A stretch of 64,000 bases of DNA from Loxodes magnus (taxonomy: Eukaryota; Ciliophora; Karyorelictea; Loxodida; Loxodidae): the NCBI GenBank assembly GCA_946699065.1, contig CAMPDV010000092.1, positions 744,001-808,000 of the forward strand, in the 5' to 3' direction. The translations under genes were made by a program, and so were the position numbers. Below the pieces are notes generated by a model that did not search any database, had not been told where the DNA came from, and worked only from the letters and a program-made list of their open reading frames with translations. The number at the start of each line of letters is the position of its first letter. The stretch's first letter is position 1. This document shows, in pieces, positions 36,860 through 50,599 of the stretch.

Positions 36860-39800
36860 TATCATAAAGTTGCACGAGCAGAACTTTGGGTATCTTATTT
36901 ATAAATCTATTATTAATTTACTAGATCCTGTAAGATAGCTTAATAATAAACTTATCATTATTTTATAATAAAAGGATTCTAAAAAAAAATCTTAGCTAAA
37001 TTTATTCTTCACGAATAAGCAAAAGCAATTTTCTTGATATCAACCATACATTCACCCAAGCCAAATGGAATAGCTATTAGTTTTTTAATTCTTTCATTTA
37101 TGGTATAGAATGAAATCCATTCGCAGTTAGAATTTATTAAGTTTTAGAACGCTTAAATCAAAATTCAAACTAAACTAGAAGCAAAGATTTTGATTATAAA
37201 TATATTTATATAAGTGCTAAGTTATTTTTTCATATAATTTAGGTAAAAATTTAGAAAGCAATTGGACATCAATTGCATCAATCATGCTAAGTTTTTCCTT
37301 AAATAAGAAGAATATTTACTTTCTCATTGCATTTAGAATAGAGATTTGAACATACTATTAATAAAACTTATAACTATTCAATTCAACTATAATTCAAAGG
37401 TATTTTTAGATATATAGTTAATATAAGGAACTTAAGCATTTAAGTAGTTTAAAATTAGACTTAAGTTTTTTTAAATGATAGCATAACTTACGCAAACCTT
37501 AAATTCTGACTTAAAATAATTGTTAGTATTATGATATTTAAGCATCTTTATAATTAAGATATGAGACTTATTAAAAATAGATAATAGGCGTGTATATTGA
37601 TTATTAAGTTAGCAATGATAGAAAGAATTTATAATTAGACCATTTTATTATAAAACTTCCTTTTTTTATTTTGGCTCATTAACAGTCTCAGAGACTTTAC
37701 TTAATCTTGACTAATTAAATTCCCAAAACAATTCACCTTTATTAACTTGATTGAAAAATCTACTAGAATTAAATGTTTCTTCGTTGATAAAATTATTAAT
37801 CTGAGCACTAGCTTACATATTTAAAATGTTTTCATTTTAATTTACATTCTAAGAAATTGGATTATTCATGCTAGTTATTGACTCCACTTACCCTGGATTC
37901 TATTATTAGTTGATGTTTCTATCTTTACACTTCTAAATCATTTATTTAACTAAATTTGCTAGTGCTACTAATAAGTTAGTTATTATCAAAACATAGGAAC
38001 CTATCACTGCAAAAAGAGCTCAGTTTTCCAAATTCTCTTGATCACCATTAATATACAGTATATTTTATCAGAACATTATTAGAACCCATACTTCTCCTGC
38101 CACATATAGGCAAAAAATCTAGTCCATTTTAAGTGGATTTAAAAGCAACAAATATATAACTTAAAGAACACTAAGCAAACCACATCCAATTATTTGAAAT
38201 TTAGGCTTCTCTTATAAAAACACAATTATACCTGCTATGATTATCCTTCTAACTATAAAAATAGGATAAAATAAGCAGACTCATAGTATGTTTTTATTCT
38301 TTAGCTCGTCAATCAGAACTCCGAACTGGTTTTCAAACAGCTCTATATCTTTCTCTAATTTCTGTTCGTCTTATATTTTATGCTAGAACTTTTAGTAGAT
38401 AAATATCTTCACACATATAAAAATCAAAACTCCCGTTAAAATCATCTAAAGTAAAAACTTACAAGAGCAAAATAAGAAAAAACTAGGTTAGCACAGGTGT
38501 AAGGATCAGTTCAGTCAGAATTATTGATCTACAAGAAAGCAGCTATTAAGATAGTGAGGTAATAGTTAAGTATGTTTCTAATGATTCCAGACCATTTTAT
38601 CTTTGAATATATTTTTTTAAGATATTCTACAACTTATTTTTTAAAAGCTTTAACTATGCTATATAAGCAGAAAGTAGTTAATAAAATTACTAAGTTTCAG
38701 AAAAATGGAAATGAGTTCGCTAAAAATGTCGTAGATTAGGTTCCTTACAAGGCAATGTTGTAAATGATCTTTTGTTGGCTTGGATTTTAGGAATTTAGAT
38801 TAATGCCCATATATTTAAGCATCGCTTCTATAGGATCGAACTAAACTAAATAAAAGCCTTGTAATGTTTGTGGTAGTCTAACGTTCATTAAGCCTGTTAT
38901 TGAGATTAGCTCATCAATATATTAAATCATCCAAAAAAAGCTCAAGTCGAAATAACCTCCTTGTATACTTGAGCCAAGAACTAATATATAAGATGTAATC
39001 TTCAAAGTGGCTTAAGTTCCCTCCGTTAAAATGAGCACTTTTTCTTAAGCTTATGTTAAGTTTAATTCTTATACACTTGGAGATTCTATAAAAGCTTGCT
39101 CCCATGTTTAAGTGTATTTAATAGATAAACTATTTAATTAGCATTTATTATTACTTAAGATAAAGCTGTCTTAGCATTAAATACACTGAAGTCCACTTTC
39201 ATTACAATATTTACAGTTAGCAATTAATTAATTGCATTCTATGCATTAAGTATCGTTTTCTACTGTTGTATTAGGACAAAAACTAACACACTCTTGATTG
39301 TATAATTTGTACTAATTTTTACAACTGAAGCAAGTATTTTTATCACAGAGATCACAATTTTCTTCTACTTCAGAACAGTTATGACATAGCTTATCTTCAC
39401 CTAGATACGTACCTTTTGCACATTCTATACAGTTAAAAGTTTAATCGCAGGTCAAGCAATTTTCTATTATTAAGTCACAGGATCCAACACAGGAATTCTC
39501 ATAAAGTAAAAAGTTATTAGCACATTAATCGCATATACTTGGATCTGAGTCACATTTTATGCAATCTGAGACTTCACACTTCTCACAACCAGTCTAGGAG
39601 TTAAAGAATCCTTTCTCACATTACAGGCACTATTTTCCCTATTTGTCACATCTCAAACAGTTTGGAAGTACAATATTACAAAGTTTGCATATCTAGTCAA
39701 AGTCACTATCTTACTCAATATCTAGACACTAATCTAAGCAAAAGCCGTTAGTACTTAAGTAATGATTATCATCACATAAGAGACATTAACCCTTATCATT

Positions 39801-40790
39801 ACAAAAGAAGCAGTAATCTATTACTAAATTACAAGCTTCACATACTAAATCATTGTTATAGTCTTACTAATAAATAGTACAATTATCTGCACATTTATAC
39901 TCTGTTAGCTTCTTATTATCTTTACATTTATAGCATTCTTTTCCACTTTAAGAGCATCTATCACAAAACTAAAGTTTGTTAGAGCATTATTCACATTAAT
40001 GCTAATCGTTTATAAAATAACCTTCATCACATTATATGCATTCAGTACCCTAGTGATTACACTATATGCAATCCTCTAATTTATCTTCACATTCAGTGCA
40101 AATACCATTGCCATCATTATCTTGTTATGTGGGAATGCAAATCTCTTAGCAAGTATTGCTAATAATTGAAGGGCCAGATGCTTTAGTAGCAAAATTTAAA
40201 CCTAGATGAGTAGACTAACTTCCATATAAATTATTCCAAAGAGAAAATGGATCTTTAGAAGCTAAAGGGGTTAAATTTTTCGAGACTAAATGAGTAACGC
40301 AGAAAAAATAATAAATACTTTCCAATTTTATAGTAGTTAGCGATAAATAAAAATGATAAGAGAAATCAGAAGGAAAAATCACGTTAATTGTTAATGTGGA
40401 AGTAATACCTTCTAGTGAAAAGTATATCAGATATTTAGCAGAGCTTTAATCTCCATTACCAAATTGAAAGAACTATCGGACCAGGATATCAACCCTCTTA
40501 ACAAAAGGTTATTCTCCTAGTATAGTAATTTTAAGTTAAGTAAGCAAAAATGAATAGAAGAATGAGAATACTTCATAAACATTTTTGTAAAAGGATATGC
40601 AATCCAATAATTTGATAAGGGATATAAATTTCCAAACAAATTCCTTTTCAATTCGAAAAATATTATATATAGCTCCTTTAAATCTAGAAAGCTTTTGGCG
40701 AAAAGCGATTACAGATATTCAAATGAAGATAATATGCTTTTGACTACCATAAAAAATATGATTAATAGCTAATATAAGGTAAATACTTTC
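36860..40790 (-). CDS. Second Cys-rich seven-TM receptor-like gene, interrupted by LINE2
   Basis: From 40158 down to about 37490 this is the inverted near-copy of the giant gene's last Cys units and seven hydrophobic segments, keeping the 17-nt intron (38446-38462). Upstream of 40158 the frame stays open but is unrelated to the first gene: about 200 residues including RVDILVRQFFQFGNGD and ASKDPFSLWNNLYGSQ, with no Cys repeats. Its start is undefined. Downstream a separate tail (ERIKKLIAIPFGLGECMVDI) continues until LINE2's TSD at 36850. It is either a chimeric paralogue broken by LINE2 or a gene whose 3' end lies just before the insertion. Because open frames are cheap in this code, the non-homologous parts are tentative. 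Confidence 0.6.
37490..40158. repeat. Inverted repeat IR2, right arm
   Basis: Partner of 20401-23060; nearly identical over 37939-40158 and only partly similar over 37490-37939. Confidence 0.92.
38446..38462 (-). other. 17-nt intron in the second receptor-like gene
   Basis: Reverse-strand copy of the 22097-22113 intron, GTAAGTTTTTACTTTAG. Confidence 0.88.
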
Positions 40791-43700
40791 AAGTTATCTA
40801 CTATCTACTATTTCTCGACTTTCTATCAAGGTTATTTCTTAGTAAATAGAATTAGAGATTACAATTTCTAAGTTATTATTGTACCATTTCTATCTTAATA
40901 TCTAACTAATCCCTTAAAGTAGTAAACTAATGCATTTTAATTATTAATTAATAAATTTACTTACCTCAGTTTTTTGTACTATCTAATCATTTTAGTTCTT
41001 CTATGTATTATATAAAAGAGGATGAACTTAATATATGCTTAAATAATAGAGACCAGGTTTTATAAGCCATATTTAATATTATGCATATGAATTAACTTGA
41101 AGATTAAAGGTAGTAGAAATAAGGGAGGAAGTAATTTAATACTTACTAGATCAATTGAAGATATTTATTTGTACGCAGCAAGATTAACTGAATTCTTTTA
41201 TAATTAAAAGGAAAGAGATTAAGATAGAGTATAGATACTAAGTATTATCCTTTACAGTTTATAATGCTTTAAATTGTTCCTTTCAATCTTCTTTCTAATG
41301 TATTTAAGTTTGACTCTACAGCCTTTATTTTAAATTTAGAGTAAAAGGAAATTAAATTTATATAATATAAAAATGCTAAGTACAAAAGATACTAATTTTA
41401 TTATTTCAACTCCATTGAAGACTTTTATTCACATAGCATTAGTCTAAGCTCTTTAGAAAAATAAAAAGGTTAAATTAATTGAGTCTAGAGATGATCTAGT
41501 ATAGAGGAAATAAAATCTAGAAATTTAAAATTAATTAAATTATTTATATATCTGTCAGATTTCAAAGCTTTTTTGTACACTATCGAAATAAAAACTAAAC
41601 ATAACAAAAATTCCCTAATAAAGGTGAAAAAATGTTTAACTAATAACTAGAATTAAAGCTTTTCACTATCTATAAATGGTTTTATTAAGTAGCCCATTTA
41701 CAAAGAAACTAAAATTATTAATATATTCTTTTTGATAAATTTAAATGACTATTACATAAAAATGATTGTATGGTATATTCAAGGTCTTCCCATAGTTTTT
41801 AAAGAGATTTACTAAAAATTAATTTTTGCCAACATAAGCTGTAAGCACTTAAAACATTTTTATTAATCCAATCTGATGCTTTTTCTTTAGTGATTTATAA
41901 ATTACCACTAGCTAAAAATTATTTAAGGTTATTAAAGAAAATAGAGTTAATATTGTAAATAGTTAAAATATAAGCCACTTAAGAACAGCCTATTATGGTA
42001 AATGACTCTTTTATGCGTATAATCTAAGATAAATAAGCTAAAGGAAGTATACTTATATATTTACCTTTTTAATAATAAAAGAATAAGGTTTTAGTACTAT
42101 TGCTTGTAGTTTTAAGACTATCTAGATTTAATCTCATTTTACTATTATACACTCTATAATTAAACCTTTCTAAGTCTGTGTATAATTTTTTAAATAATAC
42201 TGAAGCTAATGAAAAGAAAAGAATAGGGAAGCAAGATGAGAAATCTCAAAGTAGCATTAAAATATCTAATAACTGTATTAAAATGAATAGCCTAAGATAT
42301 TGATTAGGTATGAATAAATGTCTTTAGTTAAAAGGAAAATAAACTATAGGAATCTTAAATAAATGCTTAGCTAGAGAATCATTAACTGAGAAAGCTTAAA
42401 GTATAATCACTAAAATATTATTAATTATTAAATTAGCTTGCTTAAGATATCGTAGACTGATATATCAGAAGGAACTTAATTATAACATATTGATGATAAA
42501 TTTCTTAACTTACTGATCTTAAATTAGCATTTAAGAGAATCTTGAAATAGAAATGTTGATTAGAAATCAGATTTATTTAAAAATTTTGAATTTTGAAGTG
42601 ACCTGAGATTAATAATTTTAAGTTCTTAGAAGATAGGATATTACAAGTTATAGAGGCAAGTCTATTAAGCTTAGACTTAAAAAAATAATTTGTACCAAAA
42701 TAATTTTGCTAATAGAAGCTTGTAACGAGAATAATAGAAGACTTTATTAATAAAATTTCTATATATCCTCAATTATTAAATTTCTGCTTTAACAGGTTTC
42801 AATCTTGACATTTTTTTCATTTACAGCAAATAAAAAAAATTACTCATATAAATGAACGAAAACTAGGATATTAAAACAAAAATATCTGGAAACTATCGAT
42901 CAATCCACTAAAAACATTAAAAACATTGTCTTTAATGTTTGTGAAATAAGACAAAATAGTAAGATTTAGTTAGAATAGAAAACTCAATAAGATAATCAAG
43001 ATAATAGCGATATAGATTATACATAAGTAATCTCTTTCTAATTCTTAATATCTTATTAATAATATATAGAAGTGAAAATAAATATCCTTAAGTAACTTGT
43101 ATTGAATAAAGAAAACTTGAAGTTTATAAGAGAAAAAATAAAGATCATTAATCACGAAAATTATTAATTTAGGTAATTTTCAAAATTAGTATTATATAAT
43201 TTTCTGTTTTCAATGATATCGCTAATTTTGATAACTCAATAATTAATTAAAGTTAATTTAAAATCTTACTATGATCAAAGGAGCTGGGTAAATTTTAAAG
43301 TTAGAAAAGTATAATAATAGTTCTTTGATAACTTCAGCAGATATTCTTAATAGTAGAAAACACATAAATTTTAGTATCAAAATAGTGAGTATTACTCTTA
43401 TTATACTTATATCTGTCTATTAGTTAAACTTATATAATGAATTTAAATCTAAAACATGTTTTTTTTCTCTAGTCATTCATAGTCTTTTGTATGATTTTTA
43501 AATTAGTTAATTATTTTTATATAATAGGTTAAAAGGAAGTTATAATTTAAATTAATTTGGCTTCTTTTAATATCATAATCTTAATAATTCTTTGCAACCT
43601 TCCGAATTTTCAGGCAAATTAAAATATAGAAGCATTATAGCTTGGATTATAATTCTTGCTCACGTTATAGTTATTTTATAATATGCCATTATAGTTAATA

Positions 43701-44911
43701 TGCGTTTTTTGTATAAGAATTAAGATTAAGAATTTATCTTATATAGCAAGACTAAATTACTCTCGTTTTTTTTGCTTAAACAGTTTCTTTATTTTTTAGG
43801 CATTTAGTTGATTCCTTTAGTTAAGTGAATATTGCAGATCTAATATCTTTACAATCTCTATATGCAGCTAATCTTTAATAAAGCTTCTATTATTTATTTA
43901 ATTGAGGAATCTAGATATATTTTGATGCTCAGAATGTAAAATACTATTAATGAGTTGTAATTTTAGCCTAATTTAAGAGAGATTAATTAGTAAATTATAG
44001 TATAATTTTAATTTTCTATGGATTTTTTCCTTTTGGATTAATTAATACCAGAACACTTTCTTAGGTGTAATCAATCGGAAATTATAAGTATATTTTATCT
44101 CTCCTTGTATTACTAAACTAATAATGAAGCTTATAAAAATAGACAATTTTAAATGTTTCTTGCCTATATTTTAGCTCTTATTTCAAAACAAATCAGTTAG
44201 AATAAACACTATTCAAAACGCTTCGTATATCTTAAATTAAGTATGAATTATAACTCTGTATTGTTATAAAAATTTGCAGTCACGTACTCACTTTTCAACT
44301 TCTTATTTTTATTTTTTTAAGTTTAGATACATTCTTTAAGCTTTATATTCTTCTTAATCATTTGCAGTTCCACTAATAAAGCATGCAAAACCTTTTTCGT
44401 AATGCTAAATTGCTTTATCGTATTTAAAAAACTAGAATACAGTCTTTATTTTTGTTTTGGTCTAGTTGCTTTATAAACAGTTCAAATTATAAAATAAAAA
44501 ATAGACTAGTAATCTAACTATGAAAAATGACTGCTTCGTTAATAAGATCCCTTAATTTATTTTAGAGTTAAGAGTACTCGAAAAGATAAAATAACTTAAA
44601 CTATTGAAACTGAAATTCCTAGATAAAGACAGTTGTTTCTATATTAAACAAAAGGATAATAATTATCTTCAAAGCTCTTAAGAAGTTAATATATAAGACT
44701 TGTAAATAAATAATAAAGTACTTAATTAAAAATATAATCAAGTTTCTTTGATATATAAGCAATAAATTAGCATTGAGATATAAATATTCATTAGTTATTA
44801 GCTTATGATAGAATCAATTTTTAGACTTTCAATTAATTTTTTAACGTATAAACAGTAAACTCTTTATTTAAGATTATAAGATGATTAATAATCAAAAAAG
44901 CTTTTAATTTT
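40791..44911. other. 4.1 kb very AT-rich region, no gene recognised
   Basis: Long A/T runs and short open frames, no motif I can name and no similarity to other parts of the window that I can see. Confidence 0.5.
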
Positions 44912-44926
44912 AATTAAGCAATGTAA
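44912..44926. repeat. 15 bp target-site duplication, left copy
   Basis: AATTAAGCAATGTAA, exact repeat of 45771-45785. Confidence 0.85.
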
Positions 44927-45770
44927 AAAATGGAAAATTGCGAGGTAAAAACGGAATAGTCGATTCGCCTTTCTAGAAACTAAAATAGAAAAACCAAAAG
45001 AAAGGTGGGCAAAGAAAAATAAAAGTAGATGACTACATCAGAATCTAGTTCTTCTGTCAAAGGTAAAGTGATGGTTGGAATGTAATAAGTAGAAGAATAA
45101 AAAAAAAACCCATATTAAAACTCTAAAATTGAGTCGAACAAATGAAAAAACAAATTTCCCAATACGAAGAAACCATATATAACCAAAGCATATAAATAAG
45201 AGAACTTATTAGTAACGTTGATTTTCAGGATAATGAATTAACAATCTTAAGAAAATAACTAATATAAAATCAATTAATAACAGAAGAATAATTATGAAGA
45301 TAATCTTAATCAAACTTACCTAATAATCAAATAATGGAATTAGAAAAACTCCAACTTAAATAAAAAAAGAAGAAATCTCATAAATCGGAATTTAAGATCA
45401 GAATATAATAAAAAAATTAGAAAAGATAGAAAACAAGATATTTATAAAAAATTAATCAGAGATAAGAACTTAAACAATGTTGATACTGCAAATCAAGATT
45501 TCATTTATTAAGGAAATGCATAACCTGAAAAAAACTGAACGAAAAAGAACAAAACAGAACATGAACTTAAAGTAGCAAACTTTGAATTACATCAGATGGA
45601 ATTTATAAGAGAAAAATATTTGCTGGATAGACTGAGAATCAACAGTGGTTACCTACCACTTAATCAAGAAGGTCGTGATATCCATCCTTGTTAAGAAAAT
45701 GGCAGCAAGTACCTGGTTGAAATCCCAGAGAATGCTAAACTCTTTTTAACATTTAGTTTATAATTAATTA
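44927..45770 (+). mobile_element. Second RT-less retroposon, 844 bp, with perfect TSD
   Basis: Flanked by an exact 15 bp duplication. An ATG lies 3 nt inside the 5' edge (44930) and opens a Lys/Arg/Gln/Asn-rich frame of about 280 codons (MENCEVKTEQSIRLSRNQ ... LLDRLRINSGYLPLNQEG) with no in-frame TGA before the element ends. The 3' end reads GCTAAACTCTTTTTAAC, then TTTAGTTTATAATTAATTAA, recalling the CTCTTTT...AGTTTA end of LINE2. It is unrelated in sequence to the CYYC element but has the same design. Coding status uncertain. Confidence 0.75.
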
Positions 45771-45785
45771 AATTAAGCAATGTAA
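45771..45785. repeat. 15 bp target-site duplication, right copy
   Basis: Second AATTAAGCAATGTAA, directly after the AT-rich tail of the element. Confidence 0.85.
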
Positions 45786-45934
45786 TTTTAAGTTTGAAAA
45801 TGGAATAACTCTATTTTAATGATTTGATACAAGTGCTAGGATTTTCTAAATAAAGCGAATATAAAAGAGATTAGTAAAATTAAATAATATGAAATACAAG
45901 AAGCTCATTAACACAAAAACTAGAATTACTAAGT

Positions 45935-48900
45935 TCAATAATAGTAAGCTATTAAAATCTTTTGTCTATAACAGTAAAAATAGTGTGATATATTTTAATT
46001 TTGCTTCTTAGATGAAAGTCGAATAACTTAAAGTTTATAATTTTTATTTTCTTCTTTCCAATTCTCAGTGGATTAGGTTTAGCTAATTGATATTTGAGAC
46101 TTTAAAAAGTTTAATTAAATTATCTCTACTGTAAATAAGTTGGATAACTTATCGGAGAGTAATAAAGGAATAGACAAACGAAAGAGCAAAAAGTCTTACT
46201 CAAAAAAGATTTGGCTGTCATTATGTAATAAGTAAATTTAATAATGTTATTTAAATAAAAGTTACTCGACAGCTTGAAGATGTTTTTTATCATTCTCTTT
46301 ATCTTTTTCTGTTTTAACTTTACGTACATTTGCTTTTCTTTCTCTAAGCGTTTTCTATTTTTCTCTCAAGCTATTACTCACGCCTTTTTTATATTGTTTT
46401 TAAGTTTCTTAGCACTTCTCGGCAATATCTCTTCTATTATTTTATTGATTATGTTCCCTATTTTATTATAATGCTTCGTTTTTTCCCTCTATGATATGAA
46501 GATTTCTTTTGTATAGCTTGTAAATAATCTAATTATTTTAAATATTCCCTATTTACTATAGTTGAGCTTGGATAATTTAAATTAATTCATAGCTATCAAG
46601 TTATTACTATGCCATGTTTTCTTCATCTTGTATACAATAGCACTCTTAGTAATTATTTTCCCAATTGCCTAATAAGATTTTTCCATTGCTACAGTACCAA
46701 TATCCAAATTTCATTTAATCTTCTTCGAAATATCCTTTGCATTTTAGTACATATTTATCATTCTTTCATATCCATATTTTTCCTTCTCCACTTTTCTAGT
46801 CGCCAGCAAAGTATCCTATATAAAGACTTTGATCTTTAAAAGTTATTTCAAGACCATAACCTTACTTAAGTCCTTTATCGAAATTTCCTTAGTAAAAAGT
46901 ATTTTTTGAAAGTAATTTTCCATTTCCATGTGGCAAGCCAGTGATTTTATCAATTTAGCCTATATAAGTTTCAGAGCAAATTTATTGTTCTTCTCTAAAT
47001 ATTCAGTGTTTAGATATATAGATGTTAGCAAAAATAAAGCTGCCTATTATATTTCTTAGCATTGTTAATGTTTAACTACTCACTTTTTTTAAGTTAGGAA
47101 TTATTTCTTACTAATTTAATTCTCAAAATTCCTAATACTAATATTGTATGTTCTAATGGGCTTCACTGTTGTTACCTATAAACATATCATATTCAATTGT
47201 TTTTTATTTTGCCTTTTTAATTTGTTTGCTAGATCGTTAAGATTCTTATCTAGAACTTTAATTAGCTTAACTGTTAATTTAGTCATTATAATTATATATC
47301 AACTTTTAAGAATCTTAACTTGATTCAAAATTTCAAAATTAATTATTTTTTTCACTTTAATTTGAGTTTTGAAAATTTAATTTTTCATTGCTAACTTTTT
47401 AATTTTCTAATTGGATCTAAGATTTTATTTGTTCTTCGAAGGCTTTTTAATTTAGATTTAATAGAACTTCAATATCTTATTGCATCCATATTTAATTGCA
47501 GTAGTCTTCGTTAAGTTAATCAAAACTTTTTCTATTTTGTTCGTTTATCTATAAAGTATCCCATAATATATTATGAAATTCCCTTGGAGCTTTCTTTATG
47601 TATTCATTAATTTCGTATTACTATGTGCAGTTACTAATTGCTAATGAACAATCTAAAGTTATCATTTAGTAAATTACTATACCAACCTTGTAAATATCTT
47701 ATTAAAAGAAATTAAATACTTTCTGGTTTTTTTGCTGTTCAGGAGATAAATATCCTTCTGTTCAATTAAAAATATTAACTTCCTTTTCTGCACCTATCTA
47801 TATCTCTGATCCATTGAAATCAATCAAAACCAAGCTTTCATCGTCATCCAGAACTATATTTTAAGGTTTAATATCATTATGAGATATAAATAAGGAAAAC
47901 AAATATCGATAACCTATTATAAGATCCCTAATTTTACTCTTTAACTCTTCAATAGTGAATTATCTATTTTCTTAAGCTCTTATTCTAATTTCTTCATATA
48001 GAGTTCCTTTCTAATAATAGTGCATAATAATATCAACTCTATATAAGTTATTTTCACTATTATAAGGATCTTCATATTTATATTATATGATCTTATGTAT
48101 TTTTTCTATTTGCTTTATTTGTTTGTTTTATATCTTTTTAGTTATATAGCACTCAATAGAATTTAAGTTTTCTTAATTGTTACTTAAAACTGACTTAAAA
48201 AGTACATCCTTATCGTTTGTTAGATTTTTTGCTAAAATTACTCTACTCTATCCGTATTTAGTGTCTTTCTTCTATTTTTCTTAGATAAATTTATAGTCTT
48301 AAGGAAGTTTTCACTCTTATAAAAACTTACGCATATTTTCCTATGAATTTTCTTGACATTTAGAGTCTTCAAGTTTCATTAGCCTTTTTTAATTGACAGC
48401 TGGCTATTTATTTATATACTCTTATTTACAATATTTATTATAGTTAAGTAAATAGCCGTTGTCTTATACAAGTTTTTATAGATCCTTCAGTTGATTTTCA
48501 TCTTTTTTATTTTGATTTTTACATATCATTTCTATTTCATATTCTTCGTTTTCGAAAAAGATCTAATTTATTTCATGCTTTTCTTGTTCTTTGATTATTT
48601 AACCAAGTTTATTTTAGTCTATTATTTATAAGATTTACATATCACTTATTTTTTATTTACAGTTAAAGCAGAAAACTGAATCTATCTTACGTATATTCCC
48701 TTCTAAACTTTCAAGAATACCTAATTCAAAACATTGAAGACAAAGATTACAATTTTAACTGCATAACTCGGTATAAACATTTTAATGGCATTATGCGCAT
48801 TCTTTAAAATCTTATGTCTTTTTTAATAAAAATTACTAAGGATTTTACTTATTGCAAGTTACTTCAAATTCAAAATGATACCTTGATTAATAGCGAATGC

Positions 48901-49249
48901 ATTATTATAGGCCTTCATTATTAGAAGAGCTTTTCTATTTTAAACTTTAAGAATTATTGAAATTATTCTTATTTTCATACGATTTTTTCAAGCTTCCACC
49001 ATTTAAACTAACCTCTTCAACCTAGCTTAAAAATTAACTTTCACTATCTGAATTATTTTTATTATTTTCTTTCGTAACTACTGTTTCTATGGGATAGGAA
49101 TCCTTGTAATTTTCATTCGTTGTTAAACTTTTAGATTATTCCAGATTGATTCTCCCTTTATCTTGCAAGATATAAGACGATTATCTCTTTGAGAGTGCTA
49201 ATTAGCTATTTTTTACTTGAAACTTAGATTTTGAGCAGCAAGACCCCAT
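45935..49249 (-). CDS. Zn-finger/protein kinase/MORN-repeat protein (1104 aa)
   Basis: ATG 49249 to TGA 45935-45937 is one unbroken frame of 1105 codons. Residues 1-6, MGSCCS, fit N-myristoylation plus palmitoylation, so membrane anchoring is likely. About 151-197: Cys pairs CAQC, CNLCLQC and CFNC suggest a RING-like zinc module. About 330-600: kinase domain with a degenerate N-lobe, catalytic loop HNDIKPQN (457-464), DFN in place of DFG (477-479) and YLSPEQ for the APE region. About 760-870: MORN-like repeats (YIGQIDKITGLPHGNGKL, QGYGL, YIGYFAGDQKSGEGKI). The rest is coiled coil. The catalytic and metal-binding Asp are kept, so activity is plausible. No intron seen. A decayed direct duplicate starts at 62552. 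Confidence 0.87.
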
Positions 49250-50599
49250 TATATAAAAAATGAGCTTGCTTCTTTAATACAGTTTCATTATATTTTAATA
49301 ATATTTATATGAAGAGAAAAAAATATGTTATACAAAAGCATCTTATAAAACTATTTTTTCACTAATATATTTATATTAAACTTAATATTTTAATTCTTTT
49401 TTATACCTAAATTACCAAATAATCATGCTAATACTTTATTCTTTACCAGTTTAGGATATTTATTTTCTTAATTCTTAATTTTCCTCCTTCTTTCTTAAAG
49501 GAAAATAGCTTAGGCTTACTTTTAAGGCTTAATAGTAAACTTAATTTCTAGGATATATTGATATACTACTTTTATAATATATTTCTTATTATTAGCTTCT
49601 AACATAATATTAGTGCTATTTAATTCTTATTTAAGCTTTAACTTTAAATTAATAAATTTAATTATTGTTATTTCTATAATAAATCCTAGTAAATCTAATC
49701 TTATAATCTCCAGGTTTATCCAAAAAATCTTACTTTCTCTTTATGTCTATTCAGCTTTTTACTTTCTCATCTAAAGCAGATAATTAACTTTAATATTCCT
49801 AGCTTATATCTTTCAATAGTAATTTCTGTCTTCTAAACTACTAACTAAGTTATAACTATAATTTCCAAGATTTTTATATTAAGAAAATAAATTGGGGAAA
49901 ATATAGAAAGTTTGAAGATAGATTGGATAGGATATCTGCTTTAACAGTTCTAACTTAGTTACTTTACTAGCAAAGCATATTCAAAATATTTTTTCTCTTC
50001 TTTTCAAAATCTTTTAGGTTTATGCTCCTTAACATTAATTAGCTTAGTACGAAGAACAGATATGAACTTAGAGTATTCCTAGAATAGGATATTTAATAGT
50101 TTCAACTCTAGGAGATAGTTTCAAAAAAAGTTAATAATATATTCCTCAACCGCTCAAGTTATATACCTATAAGTACCTGCTAATTTTTTAATTTATCTAA
50201 GTTTAAGAAATTTTGCTAATGCAAGATTTAAATGGTAGGTATTTTAAGGATAGTATTAATTCAAAATTTTTTTCTAAATTATCAAATAAAAAGCCAAAGA
50301 AAAGCAAATAAACTTGAATATATCTTTAATTAATGGTAAATACGTATTTGATATAGAGCACAAATGGCTTCTTACCTCCTTCTACTCTTTACCACCTTTT
50401 ATCAAACTGTTTTTTTTCTTATGTTTCTAATAAACTTTATATGGATTTTTCAAAAATTACCTTTTTTTAAGTAAATTCCTGCAAAAATTTGGTATGAGGT
50501 CTATTTCTGCTTATAGTTTGAAGTAAATCTCTCACTTAAGTATATTTGTTCTTGGCTTGATCACTTTAAGCTTCATAGGGTTCTGTTAGATTCTGCATA
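49250..50599. other. AT-rich intergenic region
   Basis: About 1.35 kb upstream of the kinase gene and downstream of the 50.6-53.9 kb gene. No motif recognised; the 3' end of the neighbouring gene may extend into it. Confidence 0.45.

Noticed and set aside
46126..46839. Several short ORFs on both strands between 46.1 and 46.8 kb
   Set aside because: All overlap the continuous minus-strand kinase/MORN frame and are shadows.
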